The translations under genes and the position numbers were made by a program. Shown one piece after another: positions 36,118 through 43,850 of a stretch of DNA of 64,000 nucleotides. The stretch is taken from the NCBI RefSeq assembly GCF_947492405.1, contig NZ_CANLMP010000003.1:653339-717338 (forward strand), written 5' to 3'. Every line of letters begins with the position of its first letter. The first letter of the stretch is position 1. Source of the stretch: an uncultured Aquimarina sp. (GTDB lineage: Bacteria > Bacteroidota > Bacteroidia > Flavobacteriales > Flavobacteriaceae). The notes under the pieces are model-generated. The model ran no database searches, was not told the DNA's origin, and saw only the letters and a list, made by a program, of their open reading frames with translations.

Positions 36118-36191
36118 GTCCTACTGAAATTTCAACGTAAAAAATGAAGTGATCGAAACGTAAAATTAAATTTGTGAAGAAGAAAAAAAAG
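36118..36191. repeat. 74-bp direct repeat, copy 1
   Basis: Bases 36118-36191 match 37790-37863 with three substitutions in 74 (C/T, G/A, A/G). The unit starts GTCCTACTGAAATTTCAACG, includes a 12-bp palindrome-like TGAAATTTCA core and ends GTGAAGAAGAAAAAAAAG. A weaker related stretch (ACGTTTTAATTTAATTTAGT, ending GTGAAGA) follows near 36243-36269. Copy 1 lies between prs and the deoxyribosyltransferase-like gene. Confidence 0.85.
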
Positions 36192-36311
36192 TAATTTGAA
36201 GTTGCGTTTTTCTTTGAAAACAAAAACTTAAATAATTCAAAGACGTTTTAATTTAATTTAGTGAAGAGAGCGATATTTTTAGATGAAATTTCATAAGACT
36301 AGACTTTTTTG

Positions 36312-36340
36312 TTTCTTTTTTGGGCAATGCAAAAAAGAAA
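36312..36340. repeat. Intergenic hairpin repeat
   Basis: TTTCTTTTTTG (36312-36322) pairs perfectly over 11 bp with CAAAAAAGAAA (36330-36340), loop GGCAATG. It lies 20 bp before the next start codon. The arm and loop composition looks like a dispersed flavobacterial intergenic repeat rather than a terminator. Confidence 0.55.
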
Positions 36341-36360
36341 AGCAATAACACTAGATAATC

Positions 36361-36819
36361 ATGAAACTAATCACAGCACCAACAAAAATAGAACTAGATA
36401 AAAATCTAAGTGTTTTTCTAGCAGGTAGTATCGAAGTAGGTGTCGCAGAAAAGTGGCAAGATAAAGTTATCAAGGAGCTATCAGAAGAAAGTCTGACACT
36501 ATTAAATCCAAGAAGAGCTAGTTGGGATACTAGTTGGAAACAAACAATAGACAATCCTGTTTTTAAAGAACAGGTAAACTGGGAACTAGAAGCCTTAGAA
36601 AAGTCTGATATGATCATAATGTACTTTGATAAAAATACCAAGTCACCCATTACATTATTAGAACTAGGATTATTTGCCAGAACCAGAAAACTAATCGTTT
36701 GTTGTCCTGATGGATTCTGGAGAAAAGGGAATGTAGATGTGGTTTGTGAGCGATATGAGGTACAACAAGCTGGTAGTTTAGAAGAATTGATTAATGAAGT
36801 AAAGGAGAGAGTGAAATGA
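36361..36819 (+). CDS. Nucleoside 2-deoxyribosyltransferase-like protein
   Basis: 152 residues. VFLAGSIEVGVAEKWQDKVI, then LLNPRR, and SPITLLELGLFA with the likely catalytic Glu match the nucleoside 2-deoxyribosyltransferase domain family (Nuc_deoxyri_tr2 type). FKEQVNWELEALEKSDMIIMYF is the usual helix-strand before the active site. These proteins cleave or exchange N-glycosidic bonds of (deoxy)nucleosides or nucleotides, so this one could release base or ribose from a nucleotide in the NAD/ADP-ribose pathway. It overlaps the ADP-ribosylglycohydrolase gene by 4 bp and is the first gene of that operon. Confidence 0.8.
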   Translation: MKLITAPTKIELDKNLSVFLAGSIEVGVAEKWQDKVIKELSEESLTLLNPRRASWDTSWKQTIDNPVFKEQVNWELEALEKSDMIIMYFDKNTKSPITLLELGLFARTRKLIVCCPDGFWRKGNVDVVCERYEVQQAGSLEELINEVKERVK

Positions 36820-37763
36820 AAAGTTTATTAGAACAAATAAAAGGAGGAGTATTTGGAGTAGCTGTTGGTGATGCATTAGGAGTACCTTATGAGTTCTTGG
36901 ATAGAGATCAAATGGATAAAAGACCAGCTCGAGATATGATTGGATATGGTACACATAATCAACCAGAAGGAACTTGGTCTGATGATAGCTCACTAACTTT
37001 TTGCCTGATGGATAGTTTATGTAACGGGTATGATTTAAATGATATAGCTTCAAAATTTGCAGCTTGGTTTTATGAAAACCTTTGGACACCAAGAGGTTTT
37101 GTTTTCGATATTGGTATAACAACTAAAAATGCAATCTATCAATATAAAAGAGGAATGACACCGGATTTATGTGGAGGATTGGATGAATATTCTAATGGGA
37201 ATGGTTCTCTGATGCGGATATTACCATTGGTATATTTTCTAAAGGATGAAGATGATATTAATGTTAGATATGATACTGTTAAAAGAGTTTCATCTATTAC
37301 ACACGGGCATTTGAGATCTGTTTTTTCTTGTTTTATTTATGTAGAATATACCTTATTGCTTCTAACTGGCAGAGATAAATTTGAAGCCTATGAAGCTATT
37401 AAAAAGCCAATATTAGATTTTGCTATTGAAAACGATTTTAATCCAAAAGAAATTACTTTGTTTTCCAGAATTTTAGAAGAAGATATCTCGAAACAAGATA
37501 GATTTAATATCAAAGGAACTGGATACGTATTGAGAACTTTAGAAGCCTCATTTTGGTGTTTACTTAATTCAGAATCTTATGAAGAAGCTGTACTTAAAGC
37601 AATCAATTTAGGAGAAGATACTGATACTACCGCAGCGATAACCGGAGGATTAGCTGGATTGTATTTTGGATATGATAATATTCCGGAAACTTGGAAATTT
37701 CAATTGGCACGGTTTGAGGATATAGAAGATTTAATTGAAAGATTTAATGAGAGTTTGAATTAA
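36816..37763 (+). CDS. ADP-ribosylglycohydrolase (DraG family), copy 1
   Basis: 315 residues with all family motifs: GVAVGDALGVPYEF near the N-terminus, WSDDSSLTFCLMDSL (a variant of the usual T-D-D-T with Ser), NGNGSLMRILPLVYF, SSITHGHLRS, and GEDTDTTAAITGGLAGLYFG near residue 270. The Asp pairs bind two metal ions and position ADP-ribose. DraG-type enzymes remove ADP-ribose from arginine or serine; others act on ADP-ribosylated small molecules. It overlaps the gene before by 4 bp. A second, only distantly similar copy lies 6 kb downstream. Confidence 0.93.
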   Translation: MKSLLEQIKGGVFGVAVGDALGVPYEFLDRDQMDKRPARDMIGYGTHNQPEGTWSDDSSLTFCLMDSLCNGYDLNDIASKFAAWFYENLWTPRGFVFDIGITTKNAIYQYKRGMTPDLCGGLDEYSNGNGSLMRILPLVYFLKDEDDINVRYDTVKRVSSITHGHLRSVFSCFIYVEYTLLLLTGRDKFEAYEAIKKPILDFAIENDFNPKEITLFSRILEEDISKQDRFNIKGTGYVLRTLEASFWCLLNSESYEEAVLKAINLGEDTDTTAAITGGLAGLYFGYDNIPETWKFQLARFEDIEDLIERFNESLN

Positions 37764-37789
37764 AGAATTTATCAAAAAAATCATGAAAC

Positions 37790-37863
37790 GTCCTATTGAA
37801 ATTTCAACATAAAAAATGAAGTGATCGAAACGTAAAATTAAATTTGTGAAGAGGAAAAAAAAG
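37790..37863. repeat. 74-bp direct repeat, copy 2
   Basis: Matches 36118-36191 with three substitutions; same orientation. It occupies nearly the whole gap between the first ADP-ribosylglycohydrolase gene and the NADAR gene and ends 5 bp before the NADAR start codon, so it could provide a promoter or ribosome-loading site there. Confidence 0.85.
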
Positions 37864-37868
37864 AAAGG

Positions 37869-38417
37869 ATGAAATACACAATACAAAATACACAAGAACA
37901 ATTTAATAGAGGAAAGAGCTTGAAATATATGTTCTTCTGGGGACATACGCCCAATAAAGATGGAAGTATTGGTAAAAGCTGCTTCAGCCAATGGTGGAAT
38001 CAATCTTTCAGAGTAGAAGGAGTTGTTTATAAAACCGCAGAACATTGGATGATGGCTGAAAAGGCTAGATTGTTTGAGGATACTGAAATTTTGAAGGAGA
38101 TTATTGATTGTAATCAACCAATGGAAGCAAAACAACTAGGTAGAAAGGTTAAAAACTTTGATCCTAAGGTATGGGATGCTCATAAGTACGAAATTGTAAA
38201 ACAAGGAAACTATCATAAATTTTCTCAGCATGAAGAGTTGAAAGAGTTTTTATTGAATACTAAAAAAAGAATTATTGTAGAGGCGAGTCCAAGAGATAGA
38301 ATATGGGGAATCGGAATGGGACAAGCAAATGAAAAAGCTCAAAACCCTAATTTATGGAGAGGTCAAAATCTATTAGGTTTTGCCCTGATGGAGGTGAGGG
38401 ATGAATTAGATCCATAG
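37869..38417 (+). CDS. NADAR family ADP-ribose glycohydrolase (YbiA-like)
   Basis: 182 residues, the complete NADAR domain: YMFFWGHTPN, FSQWW, YKTAEHWMMAEKARLF, LGRKVKNFDPKVWDAH, FLLNTKKRIIVEASPRDRIWGIG and LWRGQNLLGFALMEVRDEL. NADAR proteins act on N-glycosidic bonds of ribose-containing metabolites (YbiA in riboflavin damage control), and some have been shown to remove ADP-ribose from guanine in nucleic acids opposite DarT-like toxins. In this locus the latter or a free ADP-ribose derivative is the plausible substrate. The start lies 5 bp after the 74-bp repeat and the gene is followed by the PARG-type gene. Confidence 0.92.
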   Translation: MKYTIQNTQEQFNRGKSLKYMFFWGHTPNKDGSIGKSCFSQWWNQSFRVEGVVYKTAEHWMMAEKARLFEDTEILKEIIDCNQPMEAKQLGRKVKNFDPKVWDAHKYEIVKQGNYHKFSQHEELKEFLLNTKKRIIVEASPRDRIWGIGMGQANEKAQNPNLWRGQNLLGFALMEVRDELDP

Positions 38418-38438
38418 GATCTTTAAAAAATTAAGAAA

Positions 38439-39266
38439 ATGCAAAAGACATTACGAAAAACAACAGCAAAGGAAACTTTAGCCATTGTAAATAAAGGACT
38501 ATATATTAATCAAAAAAACGAAAAAATATATATCCGTAAGATACAAGAGGAGGCTGTAAATGGAACAATGTATCATTCTTCTAGTGAACTGGAAGATATT
38601 TTATATGCTCTTCAATTAAAGTCGATACACAAAACAATTTTTGAAGTTGTAGAAGAAACAACGATTAAAAGTATACAAAGACTTACATCTTCAGGATTCT
38701 CGAATCCTATGTGCTTAAATTTTGCTTCTGCGAAGAATCCTGGAGGAGGCTTTTTTAATGGAGCACAAGCTCAGGAGGAAAGTATTGCGAGATCTTCTGG
38801 ATTATATCCATGTCAACTGGCTGCCATAGAATTTTATGAAACGCATAGAGGAATGAAATCTTGTATGTATACAGATGGAATGATTTATAGTCCTAAAGTT
38901 CCGGTTTTACGAAACGATAAAGGAGAGTTATTTGATACTCCAATAGTAAGTTCGATAATTACAGCAGCGTCTGTTAATGCAGGAGTAGTTAAAAGGTTTG
39001 AGGCTGATAAGGTATCCAAGATTGAAGACGTAATGAGAGTAAGGATTGATAAGTTATTAGCACTTTCGATAACCAACAATCATAACGCTTTGATTTTAGG
39101 AGCATGGGGATGTGGAGTATTTCAGAATGATCCTAAGATGATAGCGGGACTATTTTCAGAGTTATTAAAGGGGAAATATAGAGGAGTATTCGAGAAAGTG
39201 GTTTTTGCAATTTATGCTAAAAGTGATAAGTATCTGAAAGCTTTTCAAAATGAATTTGAGAGATGA
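38439..39266 (+). CDS. Bacterial-type poly(ADP-ribose) glycohydrolase (TIGR02452 / DUF2263)
   Basis: 275 residues. The PARG catalytic signature GGG-x(6-8)-QEE is present as NPGGGFFNGAQAQEESIARS (about residue 102-121), preceded by the strand MCLNFASA. ILGAWGCGVFQNDP is the second ADP-ribose-binding loop of the macrodomain-like fold, and VVFAIYA the last strand. The family hydrolyses ribose-ribose or ribose-protein links of ADP-ribose. The N-terminal 75 residues (TAKETLAIVNKGLYI, MYHSSSELEDIL) are the usual helical cap. The stop overlaps the DUF4291 gene start by 4 bp. Confidence 0.92.
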   Translation: MQKTLRKTTAKETLAIVNKGLYINQKNEKIYIRKIQEEAVNGTMYHSSSELEDILYALQLKSIHKTIFEVVEETTIKSIQRLTSSGFSNPMCLNFASAKNPGGGFFNGAQAQEESIARSSGLYPCQLAAIEFYETHRGMKSCMYTDGMIYSPKVPVLRNDKGELFDTPIVSSIITAASVNAGVVKRFEADKVSKIEDVMRVRIDKLLALSITNNHNALILGAWGCGVFQNDPKMIAGLFSELLKGKYRGVFEKVVFAIYAKSDKYLKAFQNEFER

Positions 39267-39850
39267 TTCAGGAAATACGAGCAGATTATAATAAAGAGAC
39301 AATTACCGTGTATCAAGCGTATGGAAAATCCATTGCGTTGCCTGCTATCAAAAACAATAAGTTCGAATCACCCTTTTCTTTTAATCGAATGACTTGGATC
39401 AAACCATCTTATTTGTGGTTAATGGAACGAAGCAATTGGGGCACAAAATCGAATCAAGAGTATATTCTTGGAATAAAAATAAAGAGAACCCATTGGGAAA
39501 AAGCTTTATCGATGGGAGTATTAACAGATCCAGATAAAGCAATTTATAAAAGTGGTGCTTTGTGGGATAAGGAATTCCGAAATGCAAAAGTTCATATTCA
39601 ATGGGATCCAGAAAGAACTTTAAAAGGAGCTAAGATGCAAATACGATCCATACAGGTAGGAATTGGTAGAGATTTAATAAAAGAATATAATGAGGAGTGG
39701 ATACAAGAAATAATCGATTTAACTCCATTAACAAAGAAAATTCGATCATTACTAAAAGAAGGAAAATATAAAGAAGCAAAAAGGTTAGTACCTAATGAAA
39801 AGATATACGAAGTTTCTGATGATACAAAACGAAGAATAGGAATTAGGTAA
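39263..39850 (+). CDS. DUF4291 family protein
   Basis: 195 residues matching DUF4291: IRADYNKETITVYQAYGKSI, FNRMTWIKPSYLWLMERSNW, then KSNQEYILGIKIKRTHWEKA and VHIQWDPERTLKG, with conserved R, Y, W, H and D-P-E residues. The reaction is not known to me. The 4-bp overlap with a PARG-type glycohydrolase gene and the company of NADAR and macrodomains suggest that it handles an ADP-ribose adduct, either as the transferase that makes it or as another eraser. It has no transmembrane or signal region. Confidence 0.85.
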   Translation: MIQEIRADYNKETITVYQAYGKSIALPAIKNNKFESPFSFNRMTWIKPSYLWLMERSNWGTKSNQEYILGIKIKRTHWEKALSMGVLTDPDKAIYKSGALWDKEFRNAKVHIQWDPERTLKGAKMQIRSIQVGIGRDLIKEYNEEWIQEIIDLTPLTKKIRSLLKEGKYKEAKRLVPNEKIYEVSDDTKRRIGIR

Positions 39851-39867
39851 AGTAGATAAAAATAAAG

Positions 39868-40330
39868 GTGAAACAAATAACATATATAAAAGGAGACGCT
39901 ACAGTTCCGCAGGCTAAAGGAACTAAGATGATCGTCCATATCTGTAATAATATTGGTGGTTGGGGAAAAGGTTTTGTCGTAGCAATATCTAAAAGATGGC
40001 CAGAACCAGAAAAAGCATAGAAACCGAGCCAAGAATGATTTTGAGCTTGGTGCAATTCAAGTAATACAGGTTTCCAATGACAAATACGTTGGAAACATGA
40101 TTGGACAACAAGGAATCAAAACAGGAAGTAAAGGGGTGCCAATTAGATATGAAGCAGTAAAAACATGTCTAGAAAAAATAGCTGTAGAAGCTCAACGATT
40201 AGATGCTAGTATTCATATGCCTAGAATAGGTTGTGGATTAGCTGGAGGAAAATGGACAGAAATAGAGCCTTTAATAGAACAAAGTTTGTTGATAAAGAAT
40301 TTGGATGTTTATGTCTATGATTTTGATTGA
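39868..40330 (+). pseudogene. Frameshifted macrodomain (ADP-ribose-binding/phosphatase-like)
   Basis: Two frames together spell one macrodomain. From GTG at 39868, KQITYIKGDATVPQAKGTKM and IVHICNNIGGWGKGFVVAIS run to a TAG at 40018-40020. Protein-like sequence continues in another frame (RNRAKNDFELGAIQVIQVSN, then NMIGQQGIKTGSKGVPIRYE and MPRIGCGLAGGKWTEIEPLI) to a TGA at 40328-40330. The break lies at about 40013-40022 (GCATAGAAACC) and a 2-base loss would explain it. The fold resembles Poa1/TARG1-type macrodomains, which hydrolyse ADP-ribose phosphate or ADP-ribosyl esters. It may be a real pseudogene, a programmed frameshift or a sequencing error. Confidence 0.8.
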
Positions 40331-40350
40331 GTTTAATTAAGAACACAAAA

Positions 40351-40683
40351 ATGAATTTATACGTCATAGGAATAATTGTAATTTCAGTTTTTATTGTAGT
40401 AAAAAGAATAATGACTAGGTACAAAGAAGGAATTCGAGGATGGAAAACCTATAGGAAAGGACGCGATGAAATAGCCTATGCTCAAAAAGTAGATGGAGAA
40501 TGGAAAGAAATTGTGATAGATGGAGAGATGTTAGGTTTTGGTAGTAAAATTAGCATTGTAATATACTTTGATAGTAAAGCTAAATGGAATGAATATCCTA
40601 AATGGGCGAAGAATAGAGAAGAAATCATAAAACGAATTAAACAAGATTACCTTTCACGGAATACAGAATATGAATATGATTAA
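40351..40683 (+). CDS. Hypothetical protein with one membrane segment
   Basis: 110 residues from the ATG at 40351; the TTG at 40327 overlaps the previous stop. One hydrophobic N-terminal segment (LYVIGIIVISVFIVVK) is followed by a charged, probably cytoplasmic domain with aromatic residues (GWKTYRKGRDEIAYAQKV, VIYFDSKAKWNEYPKWAK). No family recognised. It lies between the broken and the intact macrodomain genes. Confidence 0.65.
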   Translation: MNLYVIGIIVISVFIVVKRIMTRYKEGIRGWKTYRKGRDEIAYAQKVDGEWKEIVIDGEMLGFGSKISIVIYFDSKAKWNEYPKWAKNREEIIKRIKQDYLSRNTEYEYD

Positions 40684-40700
40684 AAAAGAAAGAATAAAGA

Positions 40701-41210
40701 ATGAAACTAAAACTAATCCAATCTGATATTACTACAATAAAAACAGACGCTATTGTCAATGCAGCTAATACATCCTTGTTAGGTGGTGGTGGAGTGGATG
40801 GTGCGATTCATCGAAAAGGAGGTACTGAAATTTTAGAAGCTTGTAGAAAGATAAGAGCAAAACAAGGAAAATGTAATCCAGGAGAAGCGGTAATTACTAC
40901 TGCAGGAAATCTTTCTGCTAAATATGTAATTCACACCGTTGGACCAGTTTGGAATCAAGGAGGAAAAGATAAAGAAATGCTATTAGCGAATTGTTATATA
41001 AACTCTTTAAAATTGGCGGTAGAGAATGACATTAAAACCATTGCTTTTCCTAACATAAGTACGGGGATTTATAAGTTTCCAAAAGAACTGGCTGCTAAGA
41101 TTGCCATTGAAACGGTTAAGAGTTTTCAGCAAGAGCAAATAGAAGAAGTAATCTTTGTTTGTTTTGATAAAGAGAATTATAACCGGTACGATAAATTATT
41201 AAGAATATGA
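40701..41210 (+). CDS. Macrodomain protein, O-acetyl-ADP-ribose deacetylase (YmdB/MacroD) type
   Basis: 169 residues, a stand-alone macrodomain. Key loops: [20 protein letters not shown] (adenine-ribose loop and catalytic Asn/Asp region), [20 protein letters not shown], and [14 protein letters not shown] (second ribose loop). MacroD-type enzymes release mono-ADP-ribose from aspartate/glutamate esters and deacetylate O-acetyl-ADP-ribose. The stop overlaps the LOG-like gene start by 4 bp. Confidence 0.95.
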   Translation: MKLKLIQSDITTIKTDAIVNAANTSLLGGGGVDGAIHRKGGTEILEACRKIRAKQGKCNPGEAVITTAGNLSAKYVIHTVGPVWNQGGKDKEMLLANCYINSLKLAVENDIKTIAFPNISTGIYKFPKELAAKIAIETVKSFQQEQIEEVIFVCFDKENYNRYDKLLRI

Positions 41211-41740
41211 AAGAGATAAAATATGCAGCATTATTTGGAGGTTCTGGTAAGAATCGAGAAAGTAAAGAATATAGAGAAACCATAAAAATAGGTGCTTTAT
41301 TGGCTGAAAAGGGATATGTGGTTAAAAATGGAGGATACGGAGGAATGATGGAAGCTGTTTCTAAAGGAATTACCGATGCTGGAGGAAAGGCTTTGGGAAT
41401 TACTTGTAAACAAGTTGGCTCAGCAAAAGGAAATGATTTTCTAACGGAAACTATTGTAACAGAAACGCTGTATCAAAGACTTGAAATACTAATTGATAAA
41501 ACGGAACTTTTTATTATTCAAAAAGGCGGTATTGGAACGTTATCAGAAGTGTTTTTGACATTAGATATTATAAGAAAAGAGTCAAAAGTCAATAGACCTA
41601 AAATATTTTTAATTGGAGATTTCTGGAATGTAATCGTCGATTCATTAAAACTAAATATCATACCAGAATATGAGCATGATTTATTTATAGTGCTTTCGGA
41701 TTATGAAGAACTAAAAGGAATAATAAATAGAACTCTGTAA
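41207..41740 (+). CDS. LOG/SLOG-family Rossmann protein
   Basis: 177 residues. [20 protein letters not shown] and [20 protein letters not shown] are the two nucleotide-binding motifs of lysine-decarboxylase-like LOG proteins; the second has KGGIGTLSE in place of PGGxGTxxE. LOG enzymes remove ribose-5-phosphate from nucleoside monophosphates, while other SLOG proteins sense ADP-ribose-like ligands in conflict systems. Linked by a 4-bp overlap to a macrodomain gene, it could cleave AMP or NMN or bind an ADP-ribose product. Which of the two cannot be told from sequence. Confidence 0.85.
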   Translation: MKEIKYAALFGGSGKNRESKEYRETIKIGALLAEKGYVVKNGGYGGMMEAVSKGITDAGGKALGITCKQVGSAKGNDFLTETIVTETLYQRLEILIDKTELFIIQKGGIGTLSEVFLTLDIIRKESKVNRPKIFLIGDFWNVIVDSLKLNIIPEYEHDLFIVLSDYEELKGIINRTL

Positions 41741-41751
41741 TGGAGTTGAAA

Positions 41752-41800
41752 TGTCATGCTGAACCCTTCGACAAGCTCAGGACATGCCTTGTCAAAGGGA
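41752..41800. repeat. Intergenic palindromic repeat (TTCGACAAGCTCAG type)
   Basis: CCCTTCGACAAG (41764-41775) pairs with CTTGTCAAAGGG (41788-41799) with one mismatch, in the context TGTCATGCTGAACCC. This looks like a dispersed REP-like unit common in Bacteroidota genomes (from memory). It lies between the LOG-like and kptA genes and divides the island into two operon halves. Confidence 0.65.
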
Positions 41801-41826
41801 GCAGATTGATATAGAAGAAATACAAA

Positions 41827-42372
41827 ATGAAAACAAATACGAAACAAATAAGTAAATTTTTAAGCCTTATTCTAAGGCATAATCCAGGAAAGATTGGATT
41901 AGAACTAGATGAAAACGGTTGGGCAGATGTAGGAGAATTAATAAGCAAAGCAAATAGATATCGCAATCAATTAACTATAGAAACCCTAAAAGAAGTAGTT
42001 GCTACCAATGACAAAAAACGTTTTGCATTCAATGAAGATGAAACGAAGATTAGAGCGAACCAAGGGCATTCTATAAAAGTTGATTTGGATTATACAGCTG
42101 TGAAACCACCAGAATTTTTATATCACGGAACGGTAGGTAAGTTTAGAGAAGAGATACGTAGAAAAGGGTTGCTAAAAATGAGCCGACATCACGTGCATCT
42201 TAGTGAAGAATTAGAAACAGCAATGAAGGTAGGTTCCAGAAGAGGAGTGCCGATTATACTTACTGTTCGATCAGGCGATATGTATCGTAATGGTATAGAG
42301 TTTTACCAATCGGATAATGGAGTATGGTTAACGGATACTGTTGCTCCAGAGTATATCGAGTTTAAAAAGTAA
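41827..42372 (+). CDS. kptA: RNA 2'-phosphotransferase (Tpt1/KptA family)
   Basis: 181 residues. The enzyme transfers a 2'-phosphate from RNA to NAD+, forming ADP-ribose 1'',2''-cyclic phosphate and nicotinamide. SKFLSLILRHNPGKIGLELD and GWADVGELI form the N-terminal winged-helix domain. FLYHGTVGKF, RHHVHLS and GVPIILTVRSGDMY belong to the ADP-ribosyltransferase-like catalytic domain with the conserved Arg-His-Arg residues. Few bacteria have an obvious RNA 2'-phosphate source; here its products would enter the ADP-ribose-processing enzymes of the same cluster. It begins the kptA-oxygenase-glycohydrolase-phosphoesterase operon (gaps of 5, 3 and -1 bp). Confidence 0.94.
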   Translation: MKTNTKQISKFLSLILRHNPGKIGLELDENGWADVGELISKANRYRNQLTIETLKEVVATNDKKRFAFNEDETKIRANQGHSIKVDLDYTAVKPPEFLYHGTVGKFREEIRRKGLLKMSRHHVHLSEELETAMKVGSRRGVPIILTVRSGDMYRNGIEFYQSDNGVWLTDTVAPEYIEFKK

Positions 42373-42377
42373 AAATA

Positions 42378-42926
42378 ATGACCAAACAAGTACTACATCC
42401 TGAAATATTTTTAATAGAAAAATTTCTTTCAAAAGAAATATGCGATCATTTCATAGAGAAAGGAGAACAAGTTTCTTTTGAAGAAGCTAAAGTTTCTATT
42501 GATGGTAGACAAGTTAAAGTCAAAGGGATTCGAAACAATCAACGAATAATGTTTAAGGATCAAGTACTAGCAGATAAAATTTGGAATAAAATTAAGTCTT
42601 ATGTACTATTGGATTTTGGAATTTATAAAGCTAAAGACCTAAATGAAATGTTTCGGATTTATAAATATGAAGAAGGACAACGTTTTAAAATGCATAGAGA
42701 TGGTAGCTATAAAAGAAATGAAAAAGAATGTAGTTTCTTTTCATTTTTAATATATCTCAATGAAGACTTTGAAGGAGGAGAGACTTTTTTTGAGAACGGA
42801 ATCACAATCACACCTAAATTAGGGGATGCTTTGGTGTTCCATCATCCATTACGTCATGAAGGAAAACCTATCTTATCAGGAACCAAATATGTGTTAAGAA
42901 CGGATATAATGTATTGTTTAGATTAA
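42378..42926 (+). CDS. 2OG-Fe(II) oxygenase (prolyl 4-hydroxylase-like)
   Basis: 182 residues. The iron ligands H-x-D are seen in RFKMHRDGSYKR and the distal His in HHPLRHEG. The 2-oxoglutarate-binding Arg is in KYVLRTDIMY. EDFEGGETFF and PKLGDALVFHH are the characteristic strands of the double-stranded beta helix. The family hydroxylates proteins, or nucleic acids in AlkB-like cases. The substrate is unknown; the neighbours (kptA upstream by 5 bp, ADP-ribosylglycohydrolase downstream by 3 bp) make a nucleic acid or ADP-ribosylated target worth testing. Confidence 0.88.
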   Translation: MTKQVLHPEIFLIEKFLSKEICDHFIEKGEQVSFEEAKVSIDGRQVKVKGIRNNQRIMFKDQVLADKIWNKIKSYVLLDFGIYKAKDLNEMFRIYKYEEGQRFKMHRDGSYKRNEKECSFFSFLIYLNEDFEGGETFFENGITITPKLGDALVFHHPLRHEGKPILSGTKYVLRTDIMYCLD

Positions 42927-42929
42927 AGT

Positions 42930-43850
42930 ATGATTACAAAAAAAGAAAGATTTCTCGGTTCTATGTATTTGGGTTCAATTGGAGATGCTATGGGAAGTGG
43001 ATTCGAAAATATTTCATTAAATCCATTGGATGATAAAACTTTCTATCCATTTGGGAAACCAAAATTTAAATTACCGGAATGGAGAATTACAGATGATACG
43101 CAATTAACAATAATTACTTGTGAAGCATTATTAGAAGATTTGGAATTAAAACCAGAAGTGTTATCTAAGTATTTCGTTCATTATTTTTCGAAAAGAATGA
43201 TTCGAGGAATTGGTGCTTCTACCTTAAAAGCTTTTCAGGAACTTCAAATAGGTGTAGATTGGAGTCAAACAGGAAGAAGGGGCGAGTATGCTGCAGGAAA
43301 TGGAGGTGCAATGCGGATTGCACCTTTGGCTTTTTTTGATACTATATCTAGAAATAGAATAGAAGAAATTTGCTCCATCACACATCATAATTCAGAAGCA
43401 TATATTGGTGCATTAGCAGTTATCACTTCAATTAAAATAATTCTAAATGGAAATTGGTTAAATAATATGAGTCTACTTAAATTAGTAGCAGATCAGCTTC
43501 CCAATTCAAATGTTCGTGAAAGAATTTTGGAATTATATGCCTTGGAGGATAGTGTATCCATACAAGAAGTAGCTAAAAAGTTTGGGAATGATGGTTATGT
43601 AGTAAATTCGATTCCTTTCTCCATTTTTGCTGCTAGTAAAATAAAAAACAGGCATATCAGTTTTATTTTTGATGAGATCATAGAGAGCGAAGGCGATACA
43701 GATACCAACTGTTCTATTACCGGGCAAATTTGCGGAACTTATCTAGGGATAGATAAAATACCTCTTCTTTTTACAGAGAAATTAAAGAAATTGCCTGAAT
43801 ATGATTGGTTAAGTGATCGTATTGAGAAATTAAGTTCTAAAATCATTTAA
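42930..43850 (+). CDS. ADP-ribosylglycohydrolase (DraG family), copy 2
   Basis: 306 residues. Motifs: YLGSIGDAMGSGFENI, WRITDDTQLTIITCEALL (canonical T-D-D-T), GNGGAMRIAPLAFF, CSITHHNSEAYIG and EGDTDTNCSITGQICGTYLG. All metal-binding Asp and Thr positions look intact. It differs from copy 1 (which has WSDDSS) enough to suggest a different substrate rather than a recent duplicate. It lies 3 bp after the oxygenase gene, and its stop shares one base with the start of the phosphoesterase gene. Confidence 0.93.
   Translation: MITKKERFLGSMYLGSIGDAMGSGFENISLNPLDDKTFYPFGKPKFKLPEWRITDDTQLTIITCEALLEDLELKPEVLSKYFVHYFSKRMIRGIGASTLKAFQELQIGVDWSQTGRRGEYAAGNGGAMRIAPLAFFDTISRNRIEEICSITHHNSEAYIGALAVITSIKIILNGNWLNNMSLLKLVADQLPNSNVRERILELYALEDSVSIQEVAKKFGNDGYVVNSIPFSIFAASKIKNRHISFIFDEIIESEGDTDTNCSITGQICGTYLGIDKIPLLFTEKLKKLPEYDWLSDRIEKLSSKII

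Noticed and set aside
39598..40055. Minus-strand ORFs over DUF4291 and the macrodomain
   Set aside because: They overlap recognised domains on the plus strand and show no family resemblance.
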